Assembly (NCBI GenBank): GCA_942492205.1
Contig: CALODT010000003.1
Coordinates: forward strand, 124,001 to 188,000
DNA: 64,000 nt
Direction of reading: 5' to 3'
From: UBA1847 sp942492205
GTDB taxonomy: Bacteria; Pseudomonadota; Gammaproteobacteria; Steroidobacterales; Woeseiaceae
Positions 49,265 to 58,671 of the stretch are shown piece by piece. Position 1 is the first letter of the stretch. Every line of letters begins with the position of its first letter. Made by a program: the position numbers and the translations under genes. Below the pieces are notes generated by a model. The model made no database searches. It had not been told where the DNA came from and was given only the letters and a program-made list of their open reading frames with translations.

Positions 49265-52063
49265 ATGAGATACGGCAGGAACGTGGCAGCCATTGCGGCG
49301 CTGGCGTGTAGCTTCACTGCAGGCGCAGCGGACGATACGGCCTGGACCGAGACGCTGGAGCGCATCTCCTCGGGCGTCGTATCTATCCGTATAGACAGCA
49401 CGCGGGCCTTCGATACCGAGTGGAATAGCTCCAGCCAGGCGACCGGTTTCGTGGTCGACGCCGAGCGCGGACTGATATTGACCAACCGCCACGTCGTGAC
49501 GCCGGGGCCGGTCATCGCGGAGGCCGTATTTCGCAATAACGAGGAAGTTCGGCTGACTCCGGTCTACCGGGATCCGGTGCATGACTTTGGCTTCTTTTCC
49601 TACGACCCCGCAGAGTTGCATTACATAAAGCCCGAAACGCTGCCCCTGGCCCCGAACGGCGCCGGCATCGGCAAGGAAATTCGGGTCATTGGCAACGATG
49701 CCGGTGAACAGCTCTCGATCCTGGCAGGCACGATTGCACGCCTCGATCGCAAGGCGCCGGAATACGGTCGCGGCAAGTACAACGACTTCAATACGTTCTA
49801 TCTGCAGGCGGCATCCGGCACCTCGGGTGGCTCATCGGGTTCGCCGGTTGTGAACATTGACGGCGAGGTTGTCGCGCTGAACGCGGGCGCGAACAGTTCG
49901 GCGGCCAGCAGCTTCTTTCTGCCGCTCGATCGCATAGAACGGGCGCTGCGCGAAATACAGGCTGGCGCCCCTGTGACGCGCGGTACGCTGCAGACCACGT
50001 TCCAGAGCAAGCCCTACGACGAGCTGCGCCGCCTTGGCCTGACCGAAGAATCGGAGAGGATTTCTCGCTCATCGTTTCCCGAGCAGACCGGGATGCTAGT
50101 TGTAGACCAGGTGATTCCGGGTTCCGCGGCTGCCGAGAGCCTTGCGCCCGGCGACATCCTCTTGCGAGTTAACGGCGAACTCGTCACCGAGTTCGTGCCA
50201 CTCGCCGCAATTCTGGACAGCCTGGTGGAACAGGAGATCAGCGTCGAGCTGGAGCGCGGCGGCAGGAACATCGTTGCCAATGTACGCGTCGATGATCTGC
50301 ACGCAATTACGCCTGATGAATATCTTGAATTCGGCGATGCAATCGTCAACAAGCTCTCCTACCAGCAGGCGCGCCACTACAATCGAGCGGCGGACGGGGT
50401 CTATGTCGCAAACCCCGGCTACCTGTTGTCGAAAAGCGCTATCCCCCGAGGTGCGGTCATTATTGAGATGGATGGCAAGCCCGTTAGTGACCTTGACGAT
50501 TTCGAAGGCGTGCTGAATGAACTTGCGGATGGTGAACGCGCCCTTGTGCGCTACGTGACAATGGAGAATCCGCAAAACTCGATCGTGCGTTTGTTGCAGA
50601 TGGATCGTACCTGGTATCCGGCGCGACGCTGCGCACGTGACGATGCGCTGGGTTACTGGCCATGCCGAGATCTCGCCGACGGACCGCCGCCGGAGCCACC
50701 GAAGGTCGCCAGCACGCGACTCACCCGGCATGCTGATGCCACGGTTAATGCGATCGCGCCATCCCTGGTCATCGTGACGTTCGATTTGCCGTATACGTTG
50801 TCGGGCGTCTCCGAACGGCACTATTACGGCACCGGACTTATCGTCGACAAGGAGCGCGGTTACGTACTCGTGGACCGCAATACGGTGCCGATCGCCATTG
50901 GCGACGTGACGGTAACGTTTGCCGGTTCGCTCGAAGTGCCGGGCAAGATCGAGCAGCTACATCCGTTGCACAACTTCGCGATCGTTTCCTACGATCCAGC
51001 CAGTATCGGTTCGACGCCGGTGAAGCAGGCGACCTTCAACACCGAGCCGCTCGAGCCTGGCGATGACGTCTGGGTTGTGGGCATCAAGGCAGATCATCAG
51101 CTCGTGCATCAGCGCAGCACGGTGTCGTCCGTCGAGCCACTGATGCTGCCTTTGTCCAGGACCTTGCGGTTTCGGGACTCGAACATAGAGGGTATCTCTC
51201 TGGTCAACGCACCGAACGACCTTGATGGTGTACTCGTCGACAAGAAGGGGCGAGTCGCGGCGACCTGGTCGAGCTTCATGTTGCAGTCAGGCGGTGATGC
51301 GGCGCAATTCAATCGTGGTGTAGGCAGTGAGCTCGTCGAGCAGTTCGTGGAAACCGTGCGAGAGGGTAGGCCTTTTTACTCGCTCGAAGCCGAGTTCGTC
51401 TATGCGCCGCTGTTTGCGGCGCGCAAGATGGGCGTGGAGGAGCAGTGGCTCGCGCGACTTGAAGAAAACAATCCGGTGCGGCGCCGGGCGCTGAGCATAA
51501 CAAGACTTGTCGCCGGCTCGCCTGCGTCGCGGCTACTACAAAATGGAGACATGGTGCTCGCTATTGACGGCGAAGTAGTCACGTCATTCAGGGCTCTGGA
51601 AGAGGCCGTGCAGAAGCCGGAGGTCGTGGTGACCATCTGGCGCAACGATGAAGTGCGTGACGTTACCGTGCAAACCGCCGCGCTCGACGGCTCGGGTATC
51701 GATCGCGCCATTTCCTGGGCCGGAGCCTTGCTGCAGAATCCGCATCGTGCGATGGCTGCGCAGCGCGGTGTCGACACCGAAGGCGTGTACGTCGCCTATT
51801 TCAGCTACGGCTCGCCGGCTACCCGCTACGGCCTCTGGGCAGGACGTCGCGTTGTCGAAGTCAACGAGACGCCGACCCCGGATCTGCAGGCGTTTATCGA
51901 CGTAGTCCGCGGTATCAAACACCGCGAGTCCGTGCGCCTGAAGACGGTGACCTGGAACGAAACCGTCGAGGTCATTACGCTGAAGCTCGATAACCAGTAC
52001 TGGCCCGCCTACGAAATACGGCGCACTGACAGCGGTTGGAGGCGCATCGCTTTTGGCTCCTGA
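49265..52063 (+). CDS. Large periplasmic HtrA-like protease of the Nma111/DegP7 type
   Basis: 932 residues with a signal peptide (NVAAIAALACSFTAGA, cleaved near residue 21). The layout follows eukaryotic Nma111/DegP7: an active trypsin-like domain with His76 (LTNRHVV), Asp107 (DPVHDFGF) and Ser191 (GGSSGSPV), two PDZ domains (about 263-430), a second trypsin-like domain (about 500-700) whose triad places are lost (DRNTV, HNFAIV, no GxSG), and two more PDZ-like domains (about 730-925). Blocks such as IRVIGNDAGEQLSILAG, APEYGRGKYNDFNT and SGSPVVNIDG are close to yeast Nma111. Likely a periplasmic quality-control or regulatory protease. ATG 49265 has AGGGG 7 bases upstream. Confidence 0.9.
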   Translation: MRYGRNVAAIAALACSFTAGAADDTAWTETLERISSGVVSIRIDSTRAFDTEWNSSSQATGFVVDAERGLILTNRHVVTPGPVIAEAVFRNNEEVRLTPVYRDPVHDFGFFSYDPAELHYIKPETLPLAPNGAGIGKEIRVIGNDAGEQLSILAGTIARLDRKAPEYGRGKYNDFNTFYLQAASGTSGGSSGSPVVNIDGEVVALNAGANSSAASSFFLPLDRIERALREIQAGAPVTRGTLQTTFQSKPYDELRRLGLTEESERISRSSFPEQTGMLVVDQVIPGSAAAESLAPGDILLRVNGELVTEFVPLAAILDSLVEQEISVELERGGRNIVANVRVDDLHAITPDEYLEFGDAIVNKLSYQQARHYNRAADGVYVANPGYLLSKSAIPRGAVIIEMDGKPVSDLDDFEGVLNELADGERALVRYVTMENPQNSIVRLLQMDRTWYPARRCARDDALGYWPCRDLADGPPPEPPKVASTRLTRHADATVNAIAPSLVIVTFDLPYTLSGVSERHYYGTGLIVDKERGYVLVDRNTVPIAIGDVTVTFAGSLEVPGKIEQLHPLHNFAIVSYDPASIGSTPVKQATFNTEPLEPGDDVWVVGIKADHQLVHQRSTVSSVEPLMLPLSRTLRFRDSNIEGISLVNAPNDLDGVLVDKKGRVAATWSSFMLQSGGDAAQFNRGVGSELVEQFVETVREGRPFYSLEAEFVYAPLFAARKMGVEEQWLARLEENNPVRRRALSITRLVAGSPASRLLQNGDMVLAIDGEVVTSFRALEEAVQKPEVVVTIWRNDEVRDVTVQTAALDGSGIDRAISWAGALLQNPHRAMAAQRGVDTEGVYVAYFSYGSPATRYGLWAGRRVVEVNETPTPDLQAFIDVVRGIKHRESVRLKTVTWNETVEVITLKLDNQYWPAYEIRRTDSGWRRIAFGS

Positions 52064-53012
52064 ACGACATCGCCGGTCCTGGTACGCAGTGCCGTTCGCG
52101 GTCCTTGCGCTGGCAGTCAGCGTGCCCGCATTTGCGCAGTCGTTGTACAAGTACCGCGACCAGAGCGGCCAGTGGGTTTTCACAGACAAGGCCCCCGGTA
52201 ACAGCGAAGGAGTCGAAGTGCGGCGACTGAGCCAGGCTCCGGCCCGCGCAACGGTTGAGGTCACCCAGGAGCTGATCGGCAATGAAATCCGCTTCATCGC
52301 AAACAACGGTCTCTACGCCCCGGTCGAAGTTGCAATGGTCATTAACGCGGCCTCCGGTGTTGCGGGTGCGCGGCCTGGAGAATTATTGCGACGGGTTGTC
52401 GCGCCACGAGCAGAGTTCGAACTGCTGAGGCTTGCTGTCGTACCGGGATCCGCACGGCCACACGTTGAGTTTGACTACGACTATACGCCGGGACATCCGC
52501 AAGCCGTGCATCGTGCGAATAATGGTTACCGCGCTCCTTTCGTGGCGGCCGCCAATTACCCGATTACGCAGGCGTATCCTGACAACGCGACCCACCAGAC
52601 GATCGACAGCCGGTATGCGATTGACATCGCAATGCCGGTTGGCACGGATGTGCTTGCTGCGCGCGGCGGTGTCGTGTTCGACGTCGTCGGCACGAATTTC
52701 CGCGGTGGGACTAACCGGGAAGAACACCTGCATGCCGCGAATATCGTGCGCATCTTGCACGACGACGGCACGTTCGCCGTTTATGCCCACCTCAACTGGA
52801 ATTCAATACGAGTGACGCCGGGCCAGCGGGTGCAGACCGGTCAGTACATCGCGGATTCCGGCAATACCGGTTTTTCCAGCGGGCCGCATCTGCATTTCGC
52901 CGTGCAGCGCAACGCAGGCATGCGAATCGAAGCTGTGCCCGTCGCGTTCGAAGGCCCCAGTTCCAGGAGCATCGTACCCGCGACGGGTAACGTGCTTACG
53001 TCCTACCGCTGA
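52053..53012 (+). CDS. DUF4124 plus M23-family (LytM-like) peptidase
   Basis: 319-residue exported protein: signal peptide (AVPFAVLALAVSVPAFA), a DUF4124 domain (SLYKYRDQSGQWVFTDKAP, residues about 30-48), a middle beta domain and a C-terminal M23 fold (about 165-300). M23 elements seen are YAIDIAMPVGTDVLAARGGVV, YAHLNWNSIRV and GPHLHFAV. The Asp, the single His and the HxH are present, but the first zinc His of the usual HxGxD is Arg (SRYAID), so activity on peptidoglycan is uncertain. The start is TTG 52053, overlapping the preceding protease gene by 11 bases: coupled expression. Confidence 0.85.
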   Translation: MAPERHRRSWYAVPFAVLALAVSVPAFAQSLYKYRDQSGQWVFTDKAPGNSEGVEVRRLSQAPARATVEVTQELIGNEIRFIANNGLYAPVEVAMVINAASGVAGARPGELLRRVVAPRAEFELLRLAVVPGSARPHVEFDYDYTPGHPQAVHRANNGYRAPFVAAANYPITQAYPDNATHQTIDSRYAIDIAMPVGTDVLAARGGVVFDVVGTNFRGGTNREEHLHAANIVRILHDDGTFAVYAHLNWNSIRVTPGQRVQTGQYIADSGNTGFSSGPHLHFAVQRNAGMRIEAVPVAFEGPSSRSIVPATGNVLTSYR

Positions 53013-53069
53013 AGATCAGAACGCCAGGTACCGGCGCCGCAAAAATCACAGCGCCGCTGCCCGGCAGGT

Positions 53070-55232
53070 TCAATCCGCTGCGGCAGCCTGGGCGTCATAG
53101 GCGAAGCGCGCCCGCTCAATGACGAAGGCCTGAATCGCCCGGCTGTCTTGCTCGCTCAGGATCTGCCCAAACGCCGGCATGCCGATGTCCCGCAGGGCGC
53201 CTCGCAGGACGATTTCATCCCAGATTGCGTGTTTTTCCCGGGTTAAGCGACGCAGGTCCGGCAGAACGCCGCCGCTGACGGCCCCGACGCCGTGACAAAC
53301 ACCGCAGCGCTCGTGATACAGGTCCTTGCCCAGCGCCAGCCCGGCATCACTCGCGTCGCTGGCGGGTGGTTCGGGAAACGCTGCTGCTGCCACCAACTCC
53401 GTTGCGGGCAGGGCTTTGTCGCCAGCAAGACTGAATGCGAGAATCCTGCTGTGGTTCTTTTGGCCGAGCGCTGCGGTGCCCTTGCCACCGAGCAGCGCAA
53501 AAACCGAACCCCAGCCGGCGGCGATCGCGATATGTTGTTCATTATTGACCGCGTAGCTGACCGGCGCTGCCACGATGCCGGTCTGAGCGGGAAACTGCCA
53601 GAGTCGATTGCCGCTATCGGCATCGTACGCGGCGAACTCGCCAATTGAACTGCCTTGGAACACCAGGCTGCCAGCGGTTGCCAGGACGCCGCCATTCCAG
53701 GGCCCGGCATGCTGGTAGCGCCAGGCTTCGCGCTGCGTAAGCGGGTCCCATGCGAGCAGCTGGCCGCTCATCGTCTTCATGATTTCCGCGGCCACCGCCG
53801 GATCGTCCGGTAGTTGCATTGCCTCGAACTCGGTACCGCCATTCCAGAAGCCGGCGGTGAATTCGAAGTCCGGCTCTGCGGCATAAGGCGCAACGAGGTC
53901 CTGTGCCGGGATGAACACGAGCCCGGATACCGGGTTAAAGGCCATCGAATGCCAGTTGTGTCCACCCAGACCGGTAGGCGCGATCAGGACCGGCGTTTCA
54001 CCGTAGCGCGCCTCGGGCACCTCGATGGGGCGGCCGGATTGCTGGTCGACGCCGGTCGCCCAGAGCACGGTAACGTAGGGCTGCGCCGAGATGAATTCGC
54101 CATTCGTCCTGTCGAGCACGTAGAAGAAGCCGTTCTTCGGTGCTTGCATCAGCACCTTGCGTTGCGCGCCGCCGATTTCCATGTCGGCGAGGATCATCTG
54201 CTGTGTTGCCGTGAAGTCCCAGTTATCGCCCGGTGTGGTCTGGTAATGCCAGACGTATTCACCGGTCGCCGGCTTTAGCGCGACGATCGAGGACAGGAAC
54301 AGGTTGTCGCCACCGCCGGGGCTGCGCACAGCCTGGTCCCAGGGCGAGCCGTTGCCGACGCCCACGTACAGAAGGTCGAGCTCGGCGTCATAGGCCATGG
54401 AGTCCCAGACGGTACCGCCGCCGCCATACTTCCACCATTCACCGTTCCAGGTTGCCGCTGCTTTTTCGAGAACCTCATTTTCAAAACCGTCTTCGGGATT
54501 ACCAGGCACCGTGTAGAAGCGCCAGCGCATTTCGCCGCTATCCGCGTCGTAAGCGCTGACATAGCCGCGCACGCCGTAATCGGCGCCGCCGTTGCCTATG
54601 ATCACGAGGCCGTTAACAACGCGCGGTGCGCCGGTGATCGTGTAGGGCGGTTTCCGGTCGATGGTGTCGGTACGCCATCGCTCTTCGCCGCTAGCGGCAT
54701 CGATTGAAACCAGGTAGCCGTCCAGAGTACCGACGAAAACACGGTCACCCCAGACCGCGACGCCGCGATTGACGACGTCGCAGCAGGCGTACTGGCCCCA
54801 GGATTTCGGCACCTGCGGGTTGTAGCGCCAGAGTTCCTCACCGGTTGCCGCATCCAGCGCGTAGACAATGCTCCAGGAGCCAGTGACGTACATGCGACCA
54901 TCAACGACGATCGGGGTAGCCTCCATGCCGCGCTGTGTAGGCACGTCGAAGTACCAGGCAAGCCCGAGCTGGCCAACGTTTTCGCGATTGATCTGATCGA
55001 GCGGGCTGAATCGCTGCTCGTCGTAAGTCCGGCCATGCGAAAGCCAGTTTTCCGGTTCGCCATCGGCCGCAACGATGCGCGCACTGTCGACCTTGGTAAC
55101 GGCGACGGTTGCCGTGGACGCGGCACGGTCGGTCAGCTTGGACTGCTCGTCTTGCGTCTCTTTCGACCCGCCGCATCCGGCGGCAATCATCGTTACCAGC
55201 AGCATGCCCAGCGCGTTTTTCAATAACATCAA
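53070..55232 (-). CDS. PQQ-dependent quinohemoprotein dehydrogenase (lipoprotein)
   Basis: 720 residues: lipoprotein signal (LLVTMIAAGC, Cys20), an eight-bladed PQQ propeller with repeated tryptophan-docking motifs (YALDAATGEELWRY, SIDAASGEERWRT, SAYDADSGEMRWRF), the vicinal disulfide YACCDVV that covers PQQ, and a C-terminal cytochrome c domain with CGVCH and the methionine ligand in GMPAFG. This is the type II (quinohemoprotein) alcohol dehydrogenase plan, but the substrate is unknown. It is unusual in being membrane-tethered. No pqq biosynthesis genes are in the window. Confidence 0.92.
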   Translation of the reverse strand: MMLLKNALGMLLVTMIAAGCGGSKETQDEQSKLTDRAASTATVAVTKVDSARIVAADGEPENWLSHGRTYDEQRFSPLDQINRENVGQLGLAWYFDVPTQRGMEATPIVVDGRMYVTGSWSIVYALDAATGEELWRYNPQVPKSWGQYACCDVVNRGVAVWGDRVFVGTLDGYLVSIDAASGEERWRTDTIDRKPPYTITGAPRVVNGLVIIGNGGADYGVRGYVSAYDADSGEMRWRFYTVPGNPEDGFENEVLEKAAATWNGEWWKYGGGGTVWDSMAYDAELDLLYVGVGNGSPWDQAVRSPGGGDNLFLSSIVALKPATGEYVWHYQTTPGDNWDFTATQQMILADMEIGGAQRKVLMQAPKNGFFYVLDRTNGEFISAQPYVTVLWATGVDQQSGRPIEVPEARYGETPVLIAPTGLGGHNWHSMAFNPVSGLVFIPAQDLVAPYAAEPDFEFTAGFWNGGTEFEAMQLPDDPAVAAEIMKTMSGQLLAWDPLTQREAWRYQHAGPWNGGVLATAGSLVFQGSSIGEFAAYDADSGNRLWQFPAQTGIVAAPVSYAVNNEQHIAIAAGWGSVFALLGGKGTAALGQKNHSRILAFSLAGDKALPATELVAAAAFPEPPASDASDAGLALGKDLYHERCGVCHGVGAVSGGVLPDLRRLTREKHAIWDEIVLRGALRDIGMPAFGQILSEQDSRAIQAFVIERARFAYDAQAAAAD

Positions 55233-55361
55233 CTCATCCCCCGAACCGTCAGTCCCAGTGCTGACAATGTAGCACGCGACAATGCTGCTGTCGGCAGCGA
55301 ACCGGATGCGTTACACGACACCGCTTGTGCATTGGCCGACAGCGATGCGACACTCGGCCGC

Positions 55362-56519
55362 ATGTTCACCGAAACGCTGCCCGTTATCGCCGTTCTTGTT
55401 GCCCTGGTGGGATTGTCAGAATGGCTGGCACGCCGCACATGGCTGCGTCACCTCGGGGCTGCACTGCTGGTCATCGTGTTTACCGCCCTGGCAACCAATC
55501 TCAACGTCATTCCGGTTTACGGCGCGGCGACTCCTGTTTACGGCGCGATTTTCAAATACATCGCGCCACTGGGCATCTTCTGGCTGCTGTTGCTGGTTGA
55601 CCTGAAGAGCGTCATTCGCGTCGGCACGCCAAGCCTCGTGTTATTCCTGGTCGGCGCGCTCGGCACCACGCTGGGTGTGGTCGTCGGCCACTGGGCGGTC
55701 GGAGGCCAGGAAGCGTTTGGCGACATGCACGCCGCGATGGCGGGCATGTTTACCGGCACCTACATTGGCGGCAGCGTGAATTTCAATGCGATTGCGCTCG
55801 AGTATGGCGTCGTGGAGAGGCCCGCCCTGTACGCTGGTGCGACTGCCGTCGACAATGCCATGACGACGGTCTGGATGATCGCCTGTGTCGCGTTGCCGCG
55901 CTTGTTAGCGGGTTTCTGGCCGGCGGCGACACGCGTGTCGGTCTCAGCCGATGCGGAGTTGCCGATCGACGACGAGATCGAGACGACCACGGTGTTCGAT
56001 ATGTCGATCGTCATCGGGCTTGGCGTTGCCGGTGTGGCCATCGCCGACTACGCGGCGACAACGTTGAAAGACCTGACAGGACTTGGCATTCCGTCGACAC
56101 TGATTCTGACAACGCTAGCGCTGATTCTCGCGCAGTTCTCCTTCGTGCAGCGCTTGCGCGGCGCGCGACTGCTTGGCCTGTTCGCGGTCTACCTGTTCCT
56201 GAGCGTCATCGGCGCGCTCTGCGACGTTCAGGCGCTGGTGAACATGGGACAGCTGGCGCCGGTGCTTGGCACATTCGTCGTCATCCTCGTTGCGATTCAC
56301 GGCACGCTTGTCTTCGGGGCGGCGCGCTTGTTCAAGTACGACCTGGCGACCGCTGCGGTCGCCTCACAGGCCAACATTGGCGGTGGTACGTCAGCGCTCG
56401 CGCTGGCCCGAAGCCTTGGTCGCGGTGACCTCGAGCTGCCTGCCATCCTGGTTGGCTCTGTCGGACTCGTACTGGGCAACTATCTCGGCTTTCTGATCGT
56501 TGCGATGCTTGCTGCCTAG
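55362..56519 (+). CDS. DUF819 family membrane protein (YjcL-like)
   Basis: About 385 residues with some ten membrane helices. Family marks: AAMAGMFTGTYIGGSVNFNAIA (split over residues about 128-150), ALYAGATAVDNAMTTVWM and the repeat-like SQANIGGGTSALALARSLGR, which suggest an inverted two-fold transporter fold. Function unknown; a transporter is inferred. ATG 55362 is chosen; a TTG at 55332 would add ten residues. It is divergent from the PQQ dehydrogenase (about 130 bases between starts), and its stop overlaps that of the DUF255 gene (CTAG). Confidence 0.88.
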   Translation: MFTETLPVIAVLVALVGLSEWLARRTWLRHLGAALLVIVFTALATNLNVIPVYGAATPVYGAIFKYIAPLGIFWLLLLVDLKSVIRVGTPSLVLFLVGALGTTLGVVVGHWAVGGQEAFGDMHAAMAGMFTGTYIGGSVNFNAIALEYGVVERPALYAGATAVDNAMTTVWMIACVALPRLLAGFWPAATRVSVSADAELPIDDEIETTTVFDMSIVIGLGVAGVAIADYAATTLKDLTGLGIPSTLILTTLALILAQFSFVQRLRGARLLGLFAVYLFLSVIGALCDVQALVNMGQLAPVLGTFVVILVAIHGTLVFGAARLFKYDLATAAVASQANIGGGTSALALARSLGRGDLELPAILVGSVGLVLGNYLGFLIVAMLAA

Positions 56520-58588
56520 GCTGCTGCCGACGATTCGCTGAGCTGCCGGGCAAGCGCTTCCCAGGTTGTTACCGGCATTTCGCAGTGCGTGCCAAGGCAA
56601 CGATACGCGACGGTTTCGCCGTCGACCGCGGTGCGTTCGGCAAGCGCGCCAGGAAGCCCTGGCGCATGCGCCTCAATGGCGTAGACAAGGCGTCGTGGCG
56701 CGTACAGTTTTGCGGCTGCATTGCGCCAGCGAGCTATTTCGTCCGCTTCTCCGCGGATGACGATGATTTCCGGATGATCGAGGTACTCCTCGAGCGCGGT
56801 AAGCAAGCTGACGTGCCCGTGAGGGTACTCGACGATGGCCTGCCACGCCGCACGCAACGCTCTCTCGGCGGCGTCGAGGTAGCGCGTCTCGCCGAGCAGG
56901 AAGCCCAAGCGCTGTAACGCAAACGCCGCAATACCGTTGCCCGATGGCACGGCTTCGTCGGCGAGCGGTTTTGGTCGGTGAATGAGGGTCTCGTGATCGT
57001 CCGCGGTGAAATAGAAGCCGCCGTTTTCGCCGTCTTCGAAATGCTCCAGCATCAGGTCGGCAATCGTTATCGCAAGCCCGAGGTGCGCCGAGTCCCAACT
57101 GGCCTGCAATAACTCCAGTAGTGCATCCAGCAGGAAGGCATGATCGTCAAGATAGGCAGGGAAGCGTGCTTCGCCGTCCTTGTAGCTGGCGAGCAGGCGG
57201 CCGTCAACGAGCAGAGTGGACTGCAGAAACCCGGCAGCGCGCACGGCGGCTTCGATCAGGTCGGCGCGTTCGAGCGCGCGCCCGGCAATCGCCAGGCCGC
57301 GGATTGCCAGCGCGTTCCACGACGTCAGCTGCTTTTCATCGCGACCTGGCGGAACGCGCTTGCCGCGCTCCGCGAGCAGCGTCGATTTCGCAGCGTCGAT
57401 GCGGGCAATCACGTCTTTTTCCTTGCGCCCGGTGGCGGCCGCGATGTCGTTGACCGACTCGCGTACGGTCAGATGCCACTGTCCTTCGAAATTAGCGTCC
57501 TGATCGAGACCGAATCGTCGCGCGAAGACGTCATAGCTGTCCTCATCGAGCAGTTCGCGCACCTGGTCCGGGCGCCACAGGTAGTACGTTCCCTCGTGGC
57601 CCTCCGAATCGGCATCGCGCGTCGCAAAAAAGCCGCCGTTGTCAGCCTGCATATCGCTGAGCATCCAGTCGGCTGTCGCGTTCGCAGCATCCGCGAACGT
57701 CTTGTCACCGGTAGCCAGTGCAGCCTCTGCGTAAAGTGCGAGCAACGGCCCGTTGTCGTACAACATCTTCTCGAAATGCGGGATCTGCCAGTAGCGATCG
57801 ACGGAGTAGCGGCAGAAGCCGCCCCCGACGTGGTCGAATAGCCCGCCGTCCGCCATACGAGTCAGGGATAGTGTCGCCATAAACAGCGCTTCGATGTCCG
57901 GCTCGGCGTCGTTCGCGCTTGCACGCCAATGGCGGAGCAGGCGATCGATTGTCGTCGGGTGTGGAAACTTGGGGGCCGAGCCAAAACCGCCGTATTCGCG
58001 GTCGAAGGTCCGTTCAAACGTCGTTCGTGCGGCTGCGAGCGGCGCAGCATCGAGCACGCAGTCAGCGCCTGCGGCGTCCGGTTCGAGTCTTGAGAACACG
58101 TCGAGCAGCCTCGCACTCTGCGAGCGTACCTCGTCACGCTGTTCCTCGTAGTATTTCGCGACGTTCTGCAGCAACTCGCCGAACGCCGGCATGCCGTAGC
58201 GTGGCTCTTTCGGAAAGTAGGTGCCGCCGAAAAAGGGTCGCTGATCGTCGCCGTCCAGGAACATCGTCAGCGGCCAGCCGCCGCCGCGCTGCGTCAGCAG
58301 TTGGTGTGCGGTCTGGTAGATCTTGTCAACATCGGGCCGCTCTTCGCGATCCACCTTGACGTTGACGAACAGCTCGTTCATCAGGGCAGCCGTCTCATCG
58401 TCTTCGAAGGATTCGTGTGCCATAACGTGGCACCAGTGGCAGGCAGAGTAACCAATGGACAGCAGCACCGGCTTGCCGGTTTCTCGCGCAAGCCGAAAAG
58501 CTTCTTCGCCCCATGGGTACCAGTCGACCGGATTATCGGCATGTTGCTGAAGGTACGGGCTGGATTCCTTTTGCAGGCGGTTTGCCAT
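56516..58588 (-). CDS. DUF255/YyaL-like thioredoxin-domain protein
   Basis: 690 residues. The N-terminus is the DUF255 thioredoxin-like domain, RLQKESSPYLQQHADNPVDW, with a CxxC in SACHWCHVM (residues about 50-53) and ERPDVDKIYQ; the rest is an (alpha/alpha)6 glycosidase-like barrel (SPAPKFPH-like GSAPKFPHPTT, LFDHVGGGFCRYSVDRYW in two parts). Homologues include YyaL and human SPATA20; their function is unclear. It is followed leftward by the convergent DUF819 gene and starts 83 bases from lgt. Confidence 0.93.
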   Translation of the reverse strand: MANRLQKESSPYLQQHADNPVDWYPWGEEAFRLARETGKPVLLSIGYSACHWCHVMAHESFEDDETAALMNELFVNVKVDREERPDVDKIYQTAHQLLTQRGGGWPLTMFLDGDDQRPFFGGTYFPKEPRYGMPAFGELLQNVAKYYEEQRDEVRSQSARLLDVFSRLEPDAAGADCVLDAAPLAAARTTFERTFDREYGGFGSAPKFPHPTTIDRLLRHWRASANDAEPDIEALFMATLSLTRMADGGLFDHVGGGFCRYSVDRYWQIPHFEKMLYDNGPLLALYAEAALATGDKTFADAANATADWMLSDMQADNGGFFATRDADSEGHEGTYYLWRPDQVRELLDEDSYDVFARRFGLDQDANFEGQWHLTVRESVNDIAAATGRKEKDVIARIDAAKSTLLAERGKRVPPGRDEKQLTSWNALAIRGLAIAGRALERADLIEAAVRAAGFLQSTLLVDGRLLASYKDGEARFPAYLDDHAFLLDALLELLQASWDSAHLGLAITIADLMLEHFEDGENGGFYFTADDHETLIHRPKPLADEAVPSGNGIAAFALQRLGFLLGETRYLDAAERALRAAWQAIVEYPHGHVSLLTALEEYLDHPEIIVIRGEADEIARWRNAAAKLYAPRRLVYAIEAHAPGLPGALAERTAVDGETVAYRCLGTHCEMPVTTWEALARQLSESSAAA

Positions 58589-58671
58589 GGTTCTCCCTGG
58601 CGCCGGCCCCTATGACCGGCTGACGAAACTGACTATGATACCCGTCTTGTATCGATGCCGAGCGAGATTTA

